Below are positions 1-10,885 of a DNA stretch of 64,000 nt, piece by piece (position 1 is the first letter of the stretch; every line of letters starts with the position of its first letter). The translations under genes were made by a program, and so were the position numbers. The notes under the pieces were generated by a model. That model saw only the letters and a list, made by a program, of their open reading frames with translations, was not told the origin of the DNA and did no database searches. Origin of the DNA: Haematococcus lacustris (lineage: Eukaryota; Chlorophyta; Chlorophyceae; Chlamydomonadales; Haematococcaceae); assembly GCA_030144725.1 (NCBI GenBank), contig JASKMD010000014.1, forward strand, positions 7,466,284-7,530,283. Direction: 5' to 3'.

Positions 1-1033
1 GTGGGCAGAGCCTTGGCTTAAGCATCCCCGCACTGCCCGCAGCCCGTGATATGATGTCATGCACAAAGCGGTTGATGGAGTCAGGGTGTGTGCCCTGCTC
101 AACAGCCTGCTTGACAGCCATGACCTCCTCTTCCAAGTCGATAAGGGCACCCACATACCGAGCAGCATGATCTGGCTTCCATTGGAACTGTGGGCCAGTG
201 TGGCAGTCATCATTGCAGGTGTGGATGGGTGTAGTGGCTTGTGCTGGTGCCTTGAGAGACAGGGTAATGGGGGAGTGGTCAAACTCATGGCAAGCGTCCG
301 GGAAGGAAGAAGTGTGGCTCAAAGAGTACACAGACTCACTCATGATGATGTGCTCCGTGCGAGTGCTAGCTCTGCAGGTGCGCTGTCCCATGTCCCCATG
401 TCCCCTACCGGTGGTGGCAACAAGGCCTGTAGCTGATAGCACGTCAATCAACTCCCTGCCCGCTTGGTTAGACTTGGCCGGGCCAATCCTAGGCACGCAA
501 AGCTCCGGATGCTGCATGGACCAGCCATGGAGGTCACCTAACTCGCTAAGCTTGCCTAAGTGAGAGTTCAGGTCACCCATCAGGAGGACATGTGGTGTGT
601 GTGATGTAGCCTCCTGGAGCTCTAGCAGCAAGTGGTTGAAGTGCTCGGAGACATTGTGGGCGGGGGGTATGTAGCCCACACCCAGCAACACATCACCCTC
701 AAGCCCACACACACACCCTGCCAGCCTGACCCAAAGCAGTTGCATGGCACTGCTGGTGCGCCAGAGCCTGGCGTGCCTGGCTAGCTCCTTGCGCAGCAGA
801 AGGGCCACCCCCTGACCCGGCACCCCCTGGCGTGAAACAGATGTGTGAAAGGCACTATGGGTGGGCGCATGCTGCATGAACTCCGCTATCCTATTGCTGC
901 GTGTCTCGCACAGAGCGATGACATCATGCTCGGCCACCAGCCTCCTAATGGCTGTGAACTTGACTGAGGTAGTGTCATGCTTAAGGCCATTCACATTGTG
1001 GACCGCTAACCTGAGCTCTCGGGGGGCGAGTCC
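1..1033 (-). CDS. LINE ORF2 N-terminus: APE-type endonuclease (partial)
   Basis: The minus frame is open from 1,033 to the window edge (about 344 codons) with no early Met, so ATG-based ORF calling misses it. Endonuclease/exonuclease/phosphatase signatures occur in family order: VHNVNGL near the start (binding Asn), an ALCET segment (metal-binding Glu position), GVGYIPP, MGDLNSHLG (catalytic Asp/Asn of the GDFN motif), and FDHSPI (the SDH-type His). In this family the enzyme nicks target DNA to prime reverse transcription. The frame continues directly from ORF1 with only a TAG between them. The protein is cut by the window edge before any reverse transcriptase. Confidence 0.8.
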
Positions 1034-1685
1034 CTAGCCCCGACCCTCTCCCACGCCCTGAGCCCCCACCGCCCTGAGCTTACCCGTAGGAGTCTCCCCA
1101 GACGCACCCAACCCCGCTTGATGTCTTGTGCGGTGATTCCCCAAAGGGGGAGAGAGTGGGCGGCTCTTGGTTGGTGAGCCAGGGGCCGAGTGGCCGCCCC
1201 CCCCTTGGGGGAAGGGCGGCGGGGGGGGCAGATGGCTGAGGGCTGCTGCTATTGCTGCTGCATTGCGCTGTGTCTGGTTGGGCAGGGTGGGGCGACCTGG
1301 TGCCACAGTCTTGGTTGTTGTCTGGCTGGGGCCTGCTGCTGCTGCTGCAGCTGCTGCATTGCGCTGCACCTGGTTAGGCGAGGCGGGGCGGCTGCCCGGC
1401 GCAGCTGTCGTCCCCGGAGCCTTGCCAGCTGGTGCCTGGTTCGATCCCCCTGCTGCTGCTGCTGTTGCTGTTGCTGCATTGCGCTGCACCTGGTTAGGCG
1501 AGGCGGGGCGGCTGCCCGGCACAGCTGTCTTCCCTGCAGCCTTGCCGGCTGGTGCCCGATTAGGACCCCCTGCTGCTGCTGCTGCTGCTGCTGCACTGCG
1601 CTGCACCTGGTTAGGCGAGGCGGGGCGGCTGCCCGGCGCAGCTGTCTTCCCCGGAGCCTTGCCGGCTGGTGCCTGGTTAGGCCCC

Positions 1686-1720
<35 letters not shown>

Positions 1721-3046
1721 ACTGCGCTGCACCTGGTTAGGCGAGGCGGGGCGGCTGCCCGGCGCAGCTGTCTTGCCCGGAGCCTTACCGGCTGGTGCCC
1801 GGTTAGGCCCCCCTGCTGCTGCTGCTGCACTGCGCTGCGCCCGGTTAGGATCTGCAGGCTGGTTGTCCTCTTCCATTGCTGCGGCAGCCGCTGTCGCACC
1901 CTGCTGCTGCTGTTGATGCTGCTGCTGCTGTTGATGGGTGGCGAGGGACCTTGGTAGGAGAAAAGCTGCAGGCTGGTCCGCAGCCGCATACTCACAGGCT
2001 GCCTCGATGCTGCACTCATCCATGCTCTTCAGGTCTGGCTTGCTGAGGTTGCTGAGGTGGACAAACAGGGGGTAGGTAATCTGCTTCCCCTTCCAGGTGG
2101 TGATGATGGCTGTGCGTGATTTGTTGCACTCAAAGCGCATGCCATGTACAGGGGATCGCACACTGCTCTTATCTACAACTGCCTGCAGCTGACGGCGAGC
2201 TGGCCACACGACCCGCTGTAGCGGACCCTTCCCCAGGTCTGCTGGGAGTGCGGCCTGCTGGGCAGCAGCCAGAACGCTGAGGGCTGAGGCATGGGAGCCG
2301 ACACTGACCTTAGCGATAGTCGGGCTAGAGTGCATCACCCGGGCATCAGTGACGCCGACGCTGGTGCACAGAGCCTTGATGGCTACCTCATCAGGGCGGG
2401 GGGCAAAGAAGACCACCACCCCCGCATTGCTGCGCTGCTCTGTTGCTAGCTGGATGTTGAAGGCCATTGCTGCCAGCTGCACGCTGCAGCGCTGCTCCAC
2501 TGAGGCCATCTCTGCCCGCACCTCCCTCGTTTCTCCCTCTAGCTCAATGTGCGCCACACTCAGTTTGGCTACGTCATATTGAACAATCTGCAACTCGCTC
2601 TTGACTGTCTCGATAGATTTGTTGATGGCAGTTAGCTGCGGCATGACTGTCTGCTGCAGCGTCTGTGTCAGAGTCTGTGTCAGAGTTCGCGCCAGTACCT
2701 CCTGGAGCCGGGCCTCAGTTATTGGTGAGGCCCCTGCCCCAGTTGGCTGCTGCTGCTCCTGCTGTTGCTGCTGCTCCTGCTGCTGCTGCTGCTGCTGCTG
2801 TTGGTGCTGCTGCTGCTGCTGCTGCTGCTGTTGCTGGTGCTGCTGCCGCTGGTGCTGCTCCCGCTGCTCGTTGAGAAAACGCTCTGTGAGCTGCTCAGAT
2901 AGAGCAATGCGAGCTGCCTCCTCCAGAGTGAAGTGGTCGGCACCCCGGGCTGCTGTTGCCGCTGACTGCTCTGTGGGGGGGTGAGACCGAGGCCTGAAAG
3001 AGGCGAGGGCAGCGAAGGAGTTGCTGAGGGGGGTAGGTTTGGCCAT
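1034..3046 (-). CDS. LINE ORF1 (coiled coil, RNA-binding-like, repeat-rich tail)
   Basis: The start is taken at the ATG at 3,046 (MAKPTPLSN), because the frame upstream is minisatellite translation; about 670 residues. Order along the protein: a basic N-terminus, a long Gln tract (roughly 2,755-2,870), a heptad-rich coiled coil (INKSIETVKSELQ onward), a segment beginning VVFFAPRPDE that resembles the RRM-like part of L1 ORF1 proteins, then a low-complexity tail of five Ala/Pro/Gln-rich tandem repeats. L1-type ORF1 proteins bind element RNA as trimers; that role is inferred from layout only. It ends in a TAG at 1,034-1,036, in frame with ORF2. Confidence 0.7.
1240..1860 (-). repeat. Coding tandem repeat in LINE ORF1 tail
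   Basis: Five imperfect copies of a roughly 110-125 bp unit. Each contains the phrase encoding SPNQVQR, a polyalanine run written as GCA/CAG-type repeats, and a basic PAGKAPGK-like segment. Copies differ mainly in polyalanine length, as expected for replication slippage within an open frame. Confidence 0.85.
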
Positions 3047-3099
3047 GTCAGGCGCGGGGCTGAATAGCACAGGTAACTGCTGGAGGCGCCGCAAATGCG

Positions 3100-3235
3100 G
3101 CTTGCGGCTTATGGCTTGCGGCTTGCACGGCTTGCACGGCTTGCGGCTTGCGGCTTGCACTACTGCTTGCGGCTTGCGGCTTGCGGCTTGCACTACGACT
3201 TGCGGCTTGCGGCTTGCGGCTTGCACTACGACTCC
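3100..3235. repeat. GCTTGCG minisatellite upstream of LINE ORF1
   Basis: Short tandem copies of GCTTGCG, grouped with GCTTGCACTACGACT, abut the ORF1 start. They extend the minus frame artificially upstream of the chosen ATG. Confidence 0.8.
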
Positions 3236-4757
3236 AACTTGTCTGAGCTTTGCCTTTTCCCAGCCAAGTCTTTGTCAATAGTCGGGCGCTTTAAAACTGA
3301 CAAGCAAGAAACCCTGGTGTTAGAACGGCTTTCACTCAGGTGGCCCCAAAATGGGTTGGTAATGTTCATGCAAGTACTCTCTCAATATTGCATCGTTTTT
3401 GATAGCGTTTATCACATTGGCATTGGCGGTTTAGTCCGCGTAATCTGACCATCAGCGCTAGCCATTGGAGTCTTTGCTCGTGTACTGCCACATGTGCCCG
3501 CGAACAAATCACAGCGGCGAGACGGGTCTCTCTTAGACGGTGAGCCACATCGCTGTGACCCCATCTACCTAGCGTAGTGAGCTGGTTGTGCACAAATGGA
3601 ATGTTCGGCAAACACCCAACGCGATGCCTGCCGGGCGTGCAAGGCGCCTACACGGGGTCAATGAAACATAATCTATCTTCGCTTCTCGCCGAAGACATCA
3701 TTTGGGTCGGCGCACACGAAGGTAGCACCGGGTTACCCCCCCCCCCCCCCCCCCTCCCACTGCGTCCTCCACTGTGTTGCACCTGTTGCACCTAGAGGAA
3801 AAGCGACATACAAAAAACAACCCAGGCCTCTATCAGTTTGACATCTTCAAAGAGACATCATGTTCTCCAAGCAAAATCAGGGCCACGGGGCTGTGGGGTG
3901 GCAGTTGAGCTATGAAACTTTGCACGCAGGTGGATGGCATGTAGGGGAGTATAACTCGTGGCGGAGACGAGTCCCAAATCGGTCATGGTGTGGAGTTGTG
4001 TGACTGACTGCATGGCCCTGATCCTGAGATCGGCTAAGGGAGTTGGGGGTCACAGACCAAAGCGAGTTTCTTGCTTATCTAAATATGAGCGTTTGTAACC
4101 CTGTCTCAGAGAAGCTGAACCTAGTAAGAAGCATGCTGTAAGTCCAAATGGTCGAGCTGTGGCATTGCCCTCTACGTATGGGGAGGAGGTGGGCTCAGTG
4201 CCACATTCCCGCATCCGCTTTCCGATCCGACTGCTGCTTCCGACGCGCATGCTCATGTAGAGCAGCCTAAGGGGCGCGGTCGAAGCGATGACTGCATGCC
4301 TCGCTGTGGCTCAAATTCGTAACTTTGAAGCTTTGCTGTGCACGACTTACTGACTGCATAATTACTCTGGATGGGAAAAGGTAGCTGGCCGAGTTGCCTA
4401 CATTCTGAATCATCTAGCATAATATTTGGCGCAGTGAGTGCAGAGTTACAGCCGTCCTACTACCAAGGGTCGGTTTCCTGTCATTTTTTGTTAGTTGGGG
4501 TCGCCTGACTTTCACTATGCAATCACTACACTAAATAACCACACTCACTGCACCACAATGTAGGCAATTCACGTGCCTGCCTTTGTATCGTCTTGTGGTA
4601 TATTTGTTCTACTAGGCCGTGCTCAGCGATGCATCGAAGTCAACATTCACATTATGAGCCTTTGCGTGACATGCAGTCATGAAGACCGTCAGTCTGGCTG
4701 GAGATGCTCTACAACAGCATGCGCGTCAGGAGAAGCAGTTACATTACCAAAGAGTTG
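3236..4757. other. Intergenic, no gene seen
   Basis: No convincing coding pattern on either strand; base composition is less GC-rich than the flanks. The only notable item is a run of 19 C at 3,736-3,754. Confidence 0.5.
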
Positions 4758-5753
4758 CCGCCCCGCCCCGCCCCGCCCCGCCCCGCCCCGCCCCGCCCCG
4801 CCCCGCCCCGCCCCGCCCCGCCCCGCCCCGCCCCGCCCCGCCCCGCCCCGCCCCGCCCCGCCCCGCCCCGCCCCGCCCCGCCCCGCCCCGCCCCGCCCCG
4901 CCCCGCCCCGCCCCGCCCCGCCCCGCCCCGCCCCGCCCCGCCCCGCCCCGCCCCGCCCCGCCCCGCCCCGCCCCGCCCCGCCCCGCCCCGCCCCGCCCCG
5001 CCCCGCCCCGCCCCGCCCCGCCCCGCCCCGCCCCGCCCCGCCCCGCCCCGCCCCGCCCCGCCCCGCCCCGCCCCGCCCCGCCCCGCCCCGCCCCGCCCCG
5101 CCCCGCCCCGCCCCGCCCCGCCCCGCCCCGCCCCGCCCCGCCCCGCCCCGCCCCGCCCCGCCCCGCCCCGCCCCGCCCCGCCCCGCCCCGCCCCGCCCCG
5201 CCCCGCCCCGCCCCGCCCCGCCCCGCCCCGCCCCGCCCCGCCCCGCCCCGCCCCGCCCCGCCCCGCCCCGCCCCGCCCCGCCCCGCCCCGCCCCGCCCCG
5301 CCCCGCCCCGCCCCGCCCCGCCCCGCCCCGCCCCGCCCCGCCCCGCCCCGCCCCGCCCCGCCCCGCCCCGCCCCGCCCCGCCCCGCCCCGCCCCGCCCCG
5401 CCCCGCCCCGCCCCGCCCCGCCCCGCCCCGCCCCGCCCCGCCCCGCCCCGCCCCGCCCCGCCCCGCCCCGCCCCGCCCCGCCCCGCCCCGCCCCGCCCCG
5501 CCCCGCCCCGCCCCGCCCCGCCCCGCCCCGCCCCGCCCCGCCCCGCCCCGCCCCGCCCCGCCCCGCCCCGCCCCGCCCCGCCCCGCCCCGCCCCGCCCCG
5601 CCCCGCCCCGCCCCGCCCCGCCCCGCCCCGCCCCGCCCCGCCCCGCCCCGCCCCGCCCCGCCCCGCCCCGCCCCGCCCCGCCCCGCCCCGCCCCGCCCCG
5701 CCCCGCCCCGCCCCGCCCCGCCCCGCCCCGCCCCGCCCCGCCCCGCCCCGCCC
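4758..5753. repeat. Perfect (CCCCG)n pentanucleotide array, about 1 kb
   Basis: About 199 copies of CCCCG with no interruption visible. The unit length is not a multiple of three and contains no stop in any register, so every frame is open and yields spurious Pro/Ala/Arg or Gly/Ala/Arg proteins. The complementary strand is a run of GGGG blocks with quadruplex potential. Confidence 0.99.
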
Positions 5754-5763
5754 GTCTGCCCCT

Positions 5764-5878
5764 GCCCCATGGACGCCAAGACAGCGGCCCCCACCGCCCC
5801 TTGCCCCACGAAAGTCACGGGGCCTGGCGCAGTTGCCCCTCTCCCAGCCCAGGAGCTTAGTCCCTCCACCTTGGTACC
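5764..5878 (+). repeat. Inverted copy of 6,465-6,577
   Basis: This 110-bp stretch next to the CCCCG array reads, on the plus strand, almost the same as the minus strand of 6,465-6,577. The translated phrases [20 protein letters not shown] and [20 protein letters not shown] differ at one residue. The two copies form an inverted repeat with a loop of about 590 bp. Confidence 0.85.
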
Positions 5879-7048
5879 ATAGTCATCTGCAAAGGTGACC
5901 ATTGTCACTTCCCTAGTGTCATGTGTCACCTGCGCAGGTGTCGTGGTACCACGGTCACCTGCGCTGGTACCACGGTCTCTCCTGTGAATGGAGGCTCTCG
6001 TGAATAGATGGCCAGCGTGGGCCGCAGGGGTAGAGGACCGAGCTGCTCTTCCTCCTCCCCAAGCTGTGCTGCCTGCCTGTCACAAGAGGCCCCCAGCGAG
6101 CTGGCCAGGCTAGTAGTGGGGCTAAGCAGCCCGTAGCGGCGCACGTGTGGGGAACCATGGCCAAGTTGCGCAGCGCGCTGCCTGCCGGCTTGCCACGACC
6201 TGAGCCTGTTGCTGGTGCCTGTTGCTGGTGGAAGAGGGAATGCCAAACCGGCGCCGGCGAGGCCCCCCTCTGGCTGGCTGGGTAGCTGGCTGCGTGCTGC
6301 CTCGCCTCGACCTACACAGGGCCACCCGCTGCCGCTCCTCCCGCCCAGCCCTCTTGTCATCCGGGGAGGGGCGCGGAGGGGCCCTCGCGGCGGTGTCAAG
6401 CCAGCGGGGAGGCTGACTGCCTGCAGCTCACCGGACCCAACCCGCACCGTGCCGAACCGGGTGCCCAGGCCGGTGGAGGGACCAAGCTCCTGGGCTGGGA
6501 GAGGGGCAACTGCGCCAGGCCCCGTGACTTCCGTGGGGCAAGGGGCGGTGGGGGTCGCTGCCTCGGCGTCCATGGGGTCAAGGGAGGGAGAGCTGGCGGA
6601 AGGTTCCCCACCCACCCACTGCCCGGCTGCGGCTAGGCCCCTGGCTGTGGCATCTCTCAGCTTTCGGGCAGCGAGCTTGCCCTTGGAGGCCAGCACCGCG
6701 CCCTTAAAGAGGGCCTTACCCAGCAACCCCAAGTGCCCCGGGGAGCGCGGAGAGGCTGGTTGAGGAATATCGGCAAGGGAGCCAGTGGCAACAGACCCCT
6801 CAAGAGGCACGGGATGGACAGCGGAAGGATAAACAAGAGGGGGAGGGGCGGCCCAAGGGGGGTTTAGGGGGGCAGAGGGCAGAGGGGTGGGAAGAGGGGT
6901 GTGGGGGGAATGGGGCGGGACATAGCAAGGCGCATGCGCTCGGGCCACAAAAGCCCCCTAGGCGTTGGGCTGGAGGATGATGGGCGTTGGGAAGAGGGTA
7001 GAGAGCAAGGTTCGGGTCAGGCGTTGGCGATCCAAAACCATCGGAGAA

Positions 7049-7473
7049 GGCACGGCCCCAGCCCCAGCCCCAGCCCCAGCCCCAGCCCCAGCCCCAGCCC
7101 CAGCCCCAGCCCCAGCCCCAGCCCCAGCCCATGCCCCAGCCCCAGCCCCAGCCCCAGCCCCAGCCCCAGCCCCAGCCCCAGCCCCAGCCCCAGCCCCAGC
7201 CCCAGCCCCAGCCCCAGCCCCAGCCCCAGCCCCAGCCCCAGCCCCAGCCCTAGCCCCAGCCCCAGCCCCAGCCCCAGCCCCAGCCCCAGCCCCAGCCCCA
7301 GCCCCAGCCCCAGCCCCAGCCCCAGCCCCAGCCCCAGCCCCAGCCCCAGCCCCAGCCCCAGCCCCAGCCCCAGCCCCAGCCCCAGCCCCAGCCCCAGCCC
7401 CAGCCCCAGCCCCAGCCCCAGCCCCAGCCCCAGCCCCAGCCCCAGCCCCAGCCCCAGCCCCAGCCCCAGCCCA
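7049..7473. repeat. (CCCCAG)n hexanucleotide array
   Basis: About 70 copies of CCCCAG with two single-base variants (near 7,131 and 7,251). The complementary strand is (CTGGGG)n. Confidence 0.98.
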
Positions 7474-8269
7474 CTGGTGCTGCTCCTGCTGCAGCAGCTG
7501 CCGGTACCGCTGATGATGCTGCTGTTGCTGTTGCTGTTGCGCTACAGACACCATCCTCGCCCCCTCTGTACCAGCAGAGCCACCCCGTGCTGAGGTGCGC
7601 TGGTGGGGGGTGGCAGCAGCCTGGGGCTGACTAGCTGTGATAGCCCTGCCGTCCTTGACTCTGCCCCTCCACAGCCGGGCCAAGAGGCTTGGTCTTGGGT
7701 AGAAGCGGGCGAGGCGGAGGGGGAGGAGAGGATAGCTAATAGCAGCTCCGGCTGAGGGTCTAGGGTGCTCCTACCTCCTCGGAGGGCCCTGATAGCGGCG
7801 GAAAACACGACGGCTACAGCCTTGCCCCCCACATCCCCCGACTTACCTCCGGTGGAGCTGATCTTGACCATGCGGGGGAGAAGGGACCTCCTGCCTTGTG
7901 CAGGAGCTGTTGCACTGCCAAGCTGGAAAGGCTGACTCGCTGACCCCTGACCGGTGGAAGGGGCGGCTGAGCTGCTCGGCGACGGACCTCGCGCCTCCCG
8001 CTCCCCCGGCTGCGCTGACTCACCCCTTGAACACACCTGGGCAGCCCAGGACGGGCATAGCCACGGAGTCCCCCCAGAACGATCTGCTGTAGTTGGGCCC
8101 AAGGAGCAGTCGGACCGGGAAGGCCTTCCACGGGGCGGAGCAGACGGGTGGATCCCGAGACCCTTGAGCCCTAGTTCTCTAGCCCCTGACGCATCCCCTG
8201 CCCCCGCTACAGCCTCTGTTCCCGCCCCCGCTCCCACCCCAGGGCTTTGCTGCTGCTGCTGTTGCTGGG

Positions 8270-8690
8270 CCACTTGGGCTCCCGGCGCCACCCGGGCTCC
8301 CTCATCCCCAGCCGTGCCACCCCCAACTGAATTGCGCAAGAGGGGGGCGGCAGCAGCTGAGGCAGGGTGAGGGTCCCGGGAGGTAGGGCTGTGCTGCTGC
8401 CGCTGCTGGGCCGCCTGGACGCCCTGCGCCACCCGGGCCCCCTCATCCCCAGCCGTGCCACCCCCAACTGAATTGCGCAAGAGGGGGGCGGCAGCAGCTG
8501 AGGCAGGGTGAGGGTCCCGGGAGGTAGGGCTGTGTTGCTGCCGCTGTTGGGCCACCTGGGCGCCCTGCGCCACCCGGGCCCTCTCATCCCCAGCCGTGCC
8601 ATCCCTAACTGAAGTGCGCTGGAGGGAGGCGGCAGCAGCTGAGGCAGGGTGAGGGCCCCGGGAGGTAGGGTTGTGCTGCTGATGTTGCTC
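8270..8690 (-). repeat. Three 141-bp tandem repeats, in frame
   Basis: The period is 141 bp (47 codons), judged from the spacing of the ATTGCGCAAG landmark at 8,331 and 8,472 and its diverged form near 8,612. The copies encode DPHPASAAAAPLLRNSVGGG-type units, so the array preserved the reading frame when it expanded. Confidence 0.85.
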
Positions 8691-9893
8691 AAGCACTTCG
8701 ACGCTCTGGTGAGATATGTAGAGGTTGTTGCCATGGGACTCCGAGCACAGCCCGAGTAGACCCATAACCCGTTGTGCCCTTGCCTGTGTCCTGCCCTTCT
8801 GAGACTGGTAGGGAAGGGGGGACACCTAGAGGGTGGGCATGGGGCTGTGCAGAGGGAGGTGGGGGAAGTTCAGTAGGGGGAGGCGGTGGAGGTAGAGCCG
8901 GGGAGTAACCAAGAGGCTTGGCAGGGGGCTGGGCAGGGGGTGGTGGGGGAGGTTGAGCAGGGGGGTCACCTGGTGGCTGGGCACGGGGCTGGGCAGGGGG
9001 TGGTGCGGGAGGTTGAGCAGAGGGAGGCGGGGGAGGTTGAGCAGGGGGGGCACCTGGTGGCTGGGCAGGGTCCTGGGATGGGAGGGGTCCTTGGTGGAGC
9101 AGAGGCTGTGTGTCCCCCCACAGCTGCAGGATCTGCAGCTTGCCCCATCCAGTAGGAGTGGCATACACCTCAGGCAGCAGGGCTAGCTTCGGGTCCAAGA
9201 GTGGGCACCACGACAGCCTCCACTATGCCCCCGTCACCCCCAGGCGGCCCCCAAAAATTGCTGGTGTGGGAATGGGCACCCAGCCGCTCGCAAGGCACGA
9301 CTGCTGTGTGAAGCTCCAGGACCTCAGGCAAGCCCGCTGTTGGGGCTGAGCTGACCTTGTAGCCCACAGCCTTGAGCACCCCCTCTACCAGACCCTTCCT
9401 AGACGCCAGGGGGTAGTGGTGGTGGAAGACCAGCTTGACTACACCTGGGGGGGGGCAATGGTCCATGGGCTCCAAGGGCACACGCACGCTCCGGCCATAG
9501 AGTGGCACCTCCAACCACGGCTGGGAGATGAACTGCCAGTCCAAGGCCCTGCCCTCCATGCTGGCAGCATCATGCACGACCACCAAACTGTAGTGGGGGT
9601 GGCCTGCAGTGTGGAGGGTGGAGAGGGAGGCGACAACATTGCCATGCAGCTGTTTGTGAGCCAGCAGAGCTGTGTAACGGGCCTCTGCGAGAGCCCAGGC
9701 ATCTTCAATAGGGGCAGGCATCAGGGGGTGCTGCTGCAAGAGCCGCTGCAGCTCCTTACTTGCGACGCGCCCGACTGGCATGAGCCACAGGGGAGGGCAT
9801 GGGTCCCGGGACAAGAGAGGGGCCCAGGACCACGCCAAGTGCCGAAAGACAGGCACAAGCTGCTGCGATCTGCAGCTGGACTTCTCTGTCAAG

Positions 9894-9898
9894 CATGC
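9894..9898. repeat. Target-site duplication CATGC, left copy
   Basis: CATGC directly precedes the 5' LTR, and the same five bases follow the 3' LTR at 16,111-16,115. Five base pairs is the usual Ty3/Gypsy duplication length. Confidence 0.9.
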
Positions 9899-10303
9899 TG
9901 TAACAGTTCACAGGCCTAGCTAGGATGCATGGAACAGGCTGCATATTTTCATTGTAGGATCTCCATGCAGGATCTTGTGAGATTTGATTTTGCATCGTCT
10001 TGAGAGAAGTCCAGATGGTTTTTCAACACTTGTTTACAGAGTTAACGACAGACCCACATTGTAAGCACAGTCATCTAACGCTGTCTCTACAGAACATCGA
10101 ATTGCAGCCTCCCGGCCGCCATCGCATCTGATCTTCCCTGGACGAGTATCGTTCACCGCGTCGCGTCCTTAAAGAGTACGCTACCAATAGTAGTAGCCTA
10201 GCAACGCGTCAGATCAGCTACTGTTGTGCTGTCGCTGTAGTGCCGCCAGCCGTGCAAGCCGCTATTTAGCCATGCACCCCAGCGACCCAGTAGCACTGTT
10301 ACA
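9899..10303 (+). repeat. 5' LTR, 405 bp
   Basis: Begins TGTAACAG and ends CTGTTACA, so the ends form the short TGTAAC/GTTACA inverted repeat expected of LTRs. It matches 15,706-16,110 along its whole length by eye. A promoter is expected inside; no clear TATA box was identified. Confidence 0.95.
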
Positions 10304-10305
10304 TT

Positions 10306-10323
10306 TGGTTTCCTCAGTTCGAT
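10306..10323 (+). promoter_or_regulatory. Candidate primer-binding site of the Gypsy element
   Basis: TGG occurs two bases after the LTR end, followed by TTTCCTCAGTTCGAT. The complement reads as a tRNA 3' end with CCA and a TTCGA-like T-loop. The primer tRNA was not identified. Confidence 0.5.
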
Positions 10324-10343
10324 CATCGTGACCTGTTTGCGCA

Positions 10344-10882
10344 GTGGTCCACAAGCGATCCGGAGACTGGACGGTCGACGACATCCTCAATAGCGAGGAC
10401 CCGGACGACCCAGGGCCACCGCTGAGCCTGCTCCCAGAGCAGAGAAGCCTGCTCCACGAGCAGAGAGGCGTTTCACGCCTATTCCCATCCCGCACTTCGC
10501 GGAGGCACCGCCGCAGGCAACTGCGAGACCTCCGCCCCGCAAGGAGCGAGACTTCATACCACCACGCCAAGAGCGAGGTACATCAAGTACGGCAGCCCAA
10601 CCTCCAGCTCCACCACAGCCCCGCCACCACCCTAAACGTCAGTTCGAGCAAGACTGCCCGCGCTGCAAGCACTACAAGCAGACCGCTGACCAACTACACG
10701 CCGTCAACCGAGCTCTAGAGAAGGAGAAGGACAACCTGTACGCTTTGCTCAAGCAACACACGACGCCTCAGAATCCAGGTGCTGCGGCACAGCCTATTGT
10801 CATCAACACACAGCCGCAGCCACACCCTAACACGGCATTTGTCGTAGCACGCAGAGCTCGCAAAGCAGCCAGAATCCAGCCA
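10344..10882 (+). pseudogene. Open region upstream of gag, candidate ORF0 with a frame change
   Basis: Reading starts at the ATG at 10,344 (acidic WTVDDILNSEDPDDPGPP). Protein-like sequence then continues in the gag frame from about 10,415 to 10,882 (IPIPHFAEAPPQ, a CPRCKHY two-Cys motif, and a coiled-coil-like LEKEKDNLYALLKQ), ending in a TAG that directly abuts the gag ATG. Neither frame alone holds the whole product. This could be an extra N-terminal gag segment broken by one indel plus the TAG, a frameshifted leader ORF, or an intron-containing ORF. The coding look of the second half is clear; the function is unknown. Confidence 0.45.
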
Positions 10883-10885
10883 TAG

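Larger units (their letters stand above)
1..3235 (-). mobile_element. LINE-type non-LTR retrotransposon, 3' part outside window
   Basis: Minus-strand element with an ORF1 (coiled coil plus RNA-binding-like region) followed directly by an ORF2 that starts with an APE-type endonuclease domain. That order is typical of L1-like non-LTR retrotransposons. The reverse transcriptase would lie beyond base 1 of the window and is not visible. The 5' end is probably just upstream of ORF1, in a GCTTGCG-type minisatellite (3,100-3,235). The exact 5' end and any target-site duplication cannot be set. Confidence 0.8.
5926..9892 (-). pseudogene. Degenerate repeat-rich coding region, identity unknown
   Basis: A chain of minus-strand open segments (9,892-9,170; 9,198-8,689; 8,825-7,542; 6,948-5,926) reads as one protein-like stretch with frame changes, for example near 9,180 where the natural reading continues into LPEVYATPTGWGKLQ in another frame. 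Features are Pro/Gln/Ala-rich blocks, three tandem 47-residue repeats (8,270-8,690), and a CCCCAG hexamer array in the middle. The more structured part (9,170-9,892, with VVVHDAAS and VKLVFHHHYPL) could be an ORF1-like retroelement protein, but no domain is recognised. The upstream end continues past the Gypsy insertion at 16,111, where a minus frame reads GTDALELVEAHHGMLD across the target duplication. Confidence 0.45.

Noticed and set aside
4573..5929. Several ORFs of about 390-440 residues of Ala-Pro-Pro-Arg or Gly-Ala-Gly-Arg repeats
   Set aside because: They are translations of the stop-free CCCCG pentamer in all frames, with no coding support.
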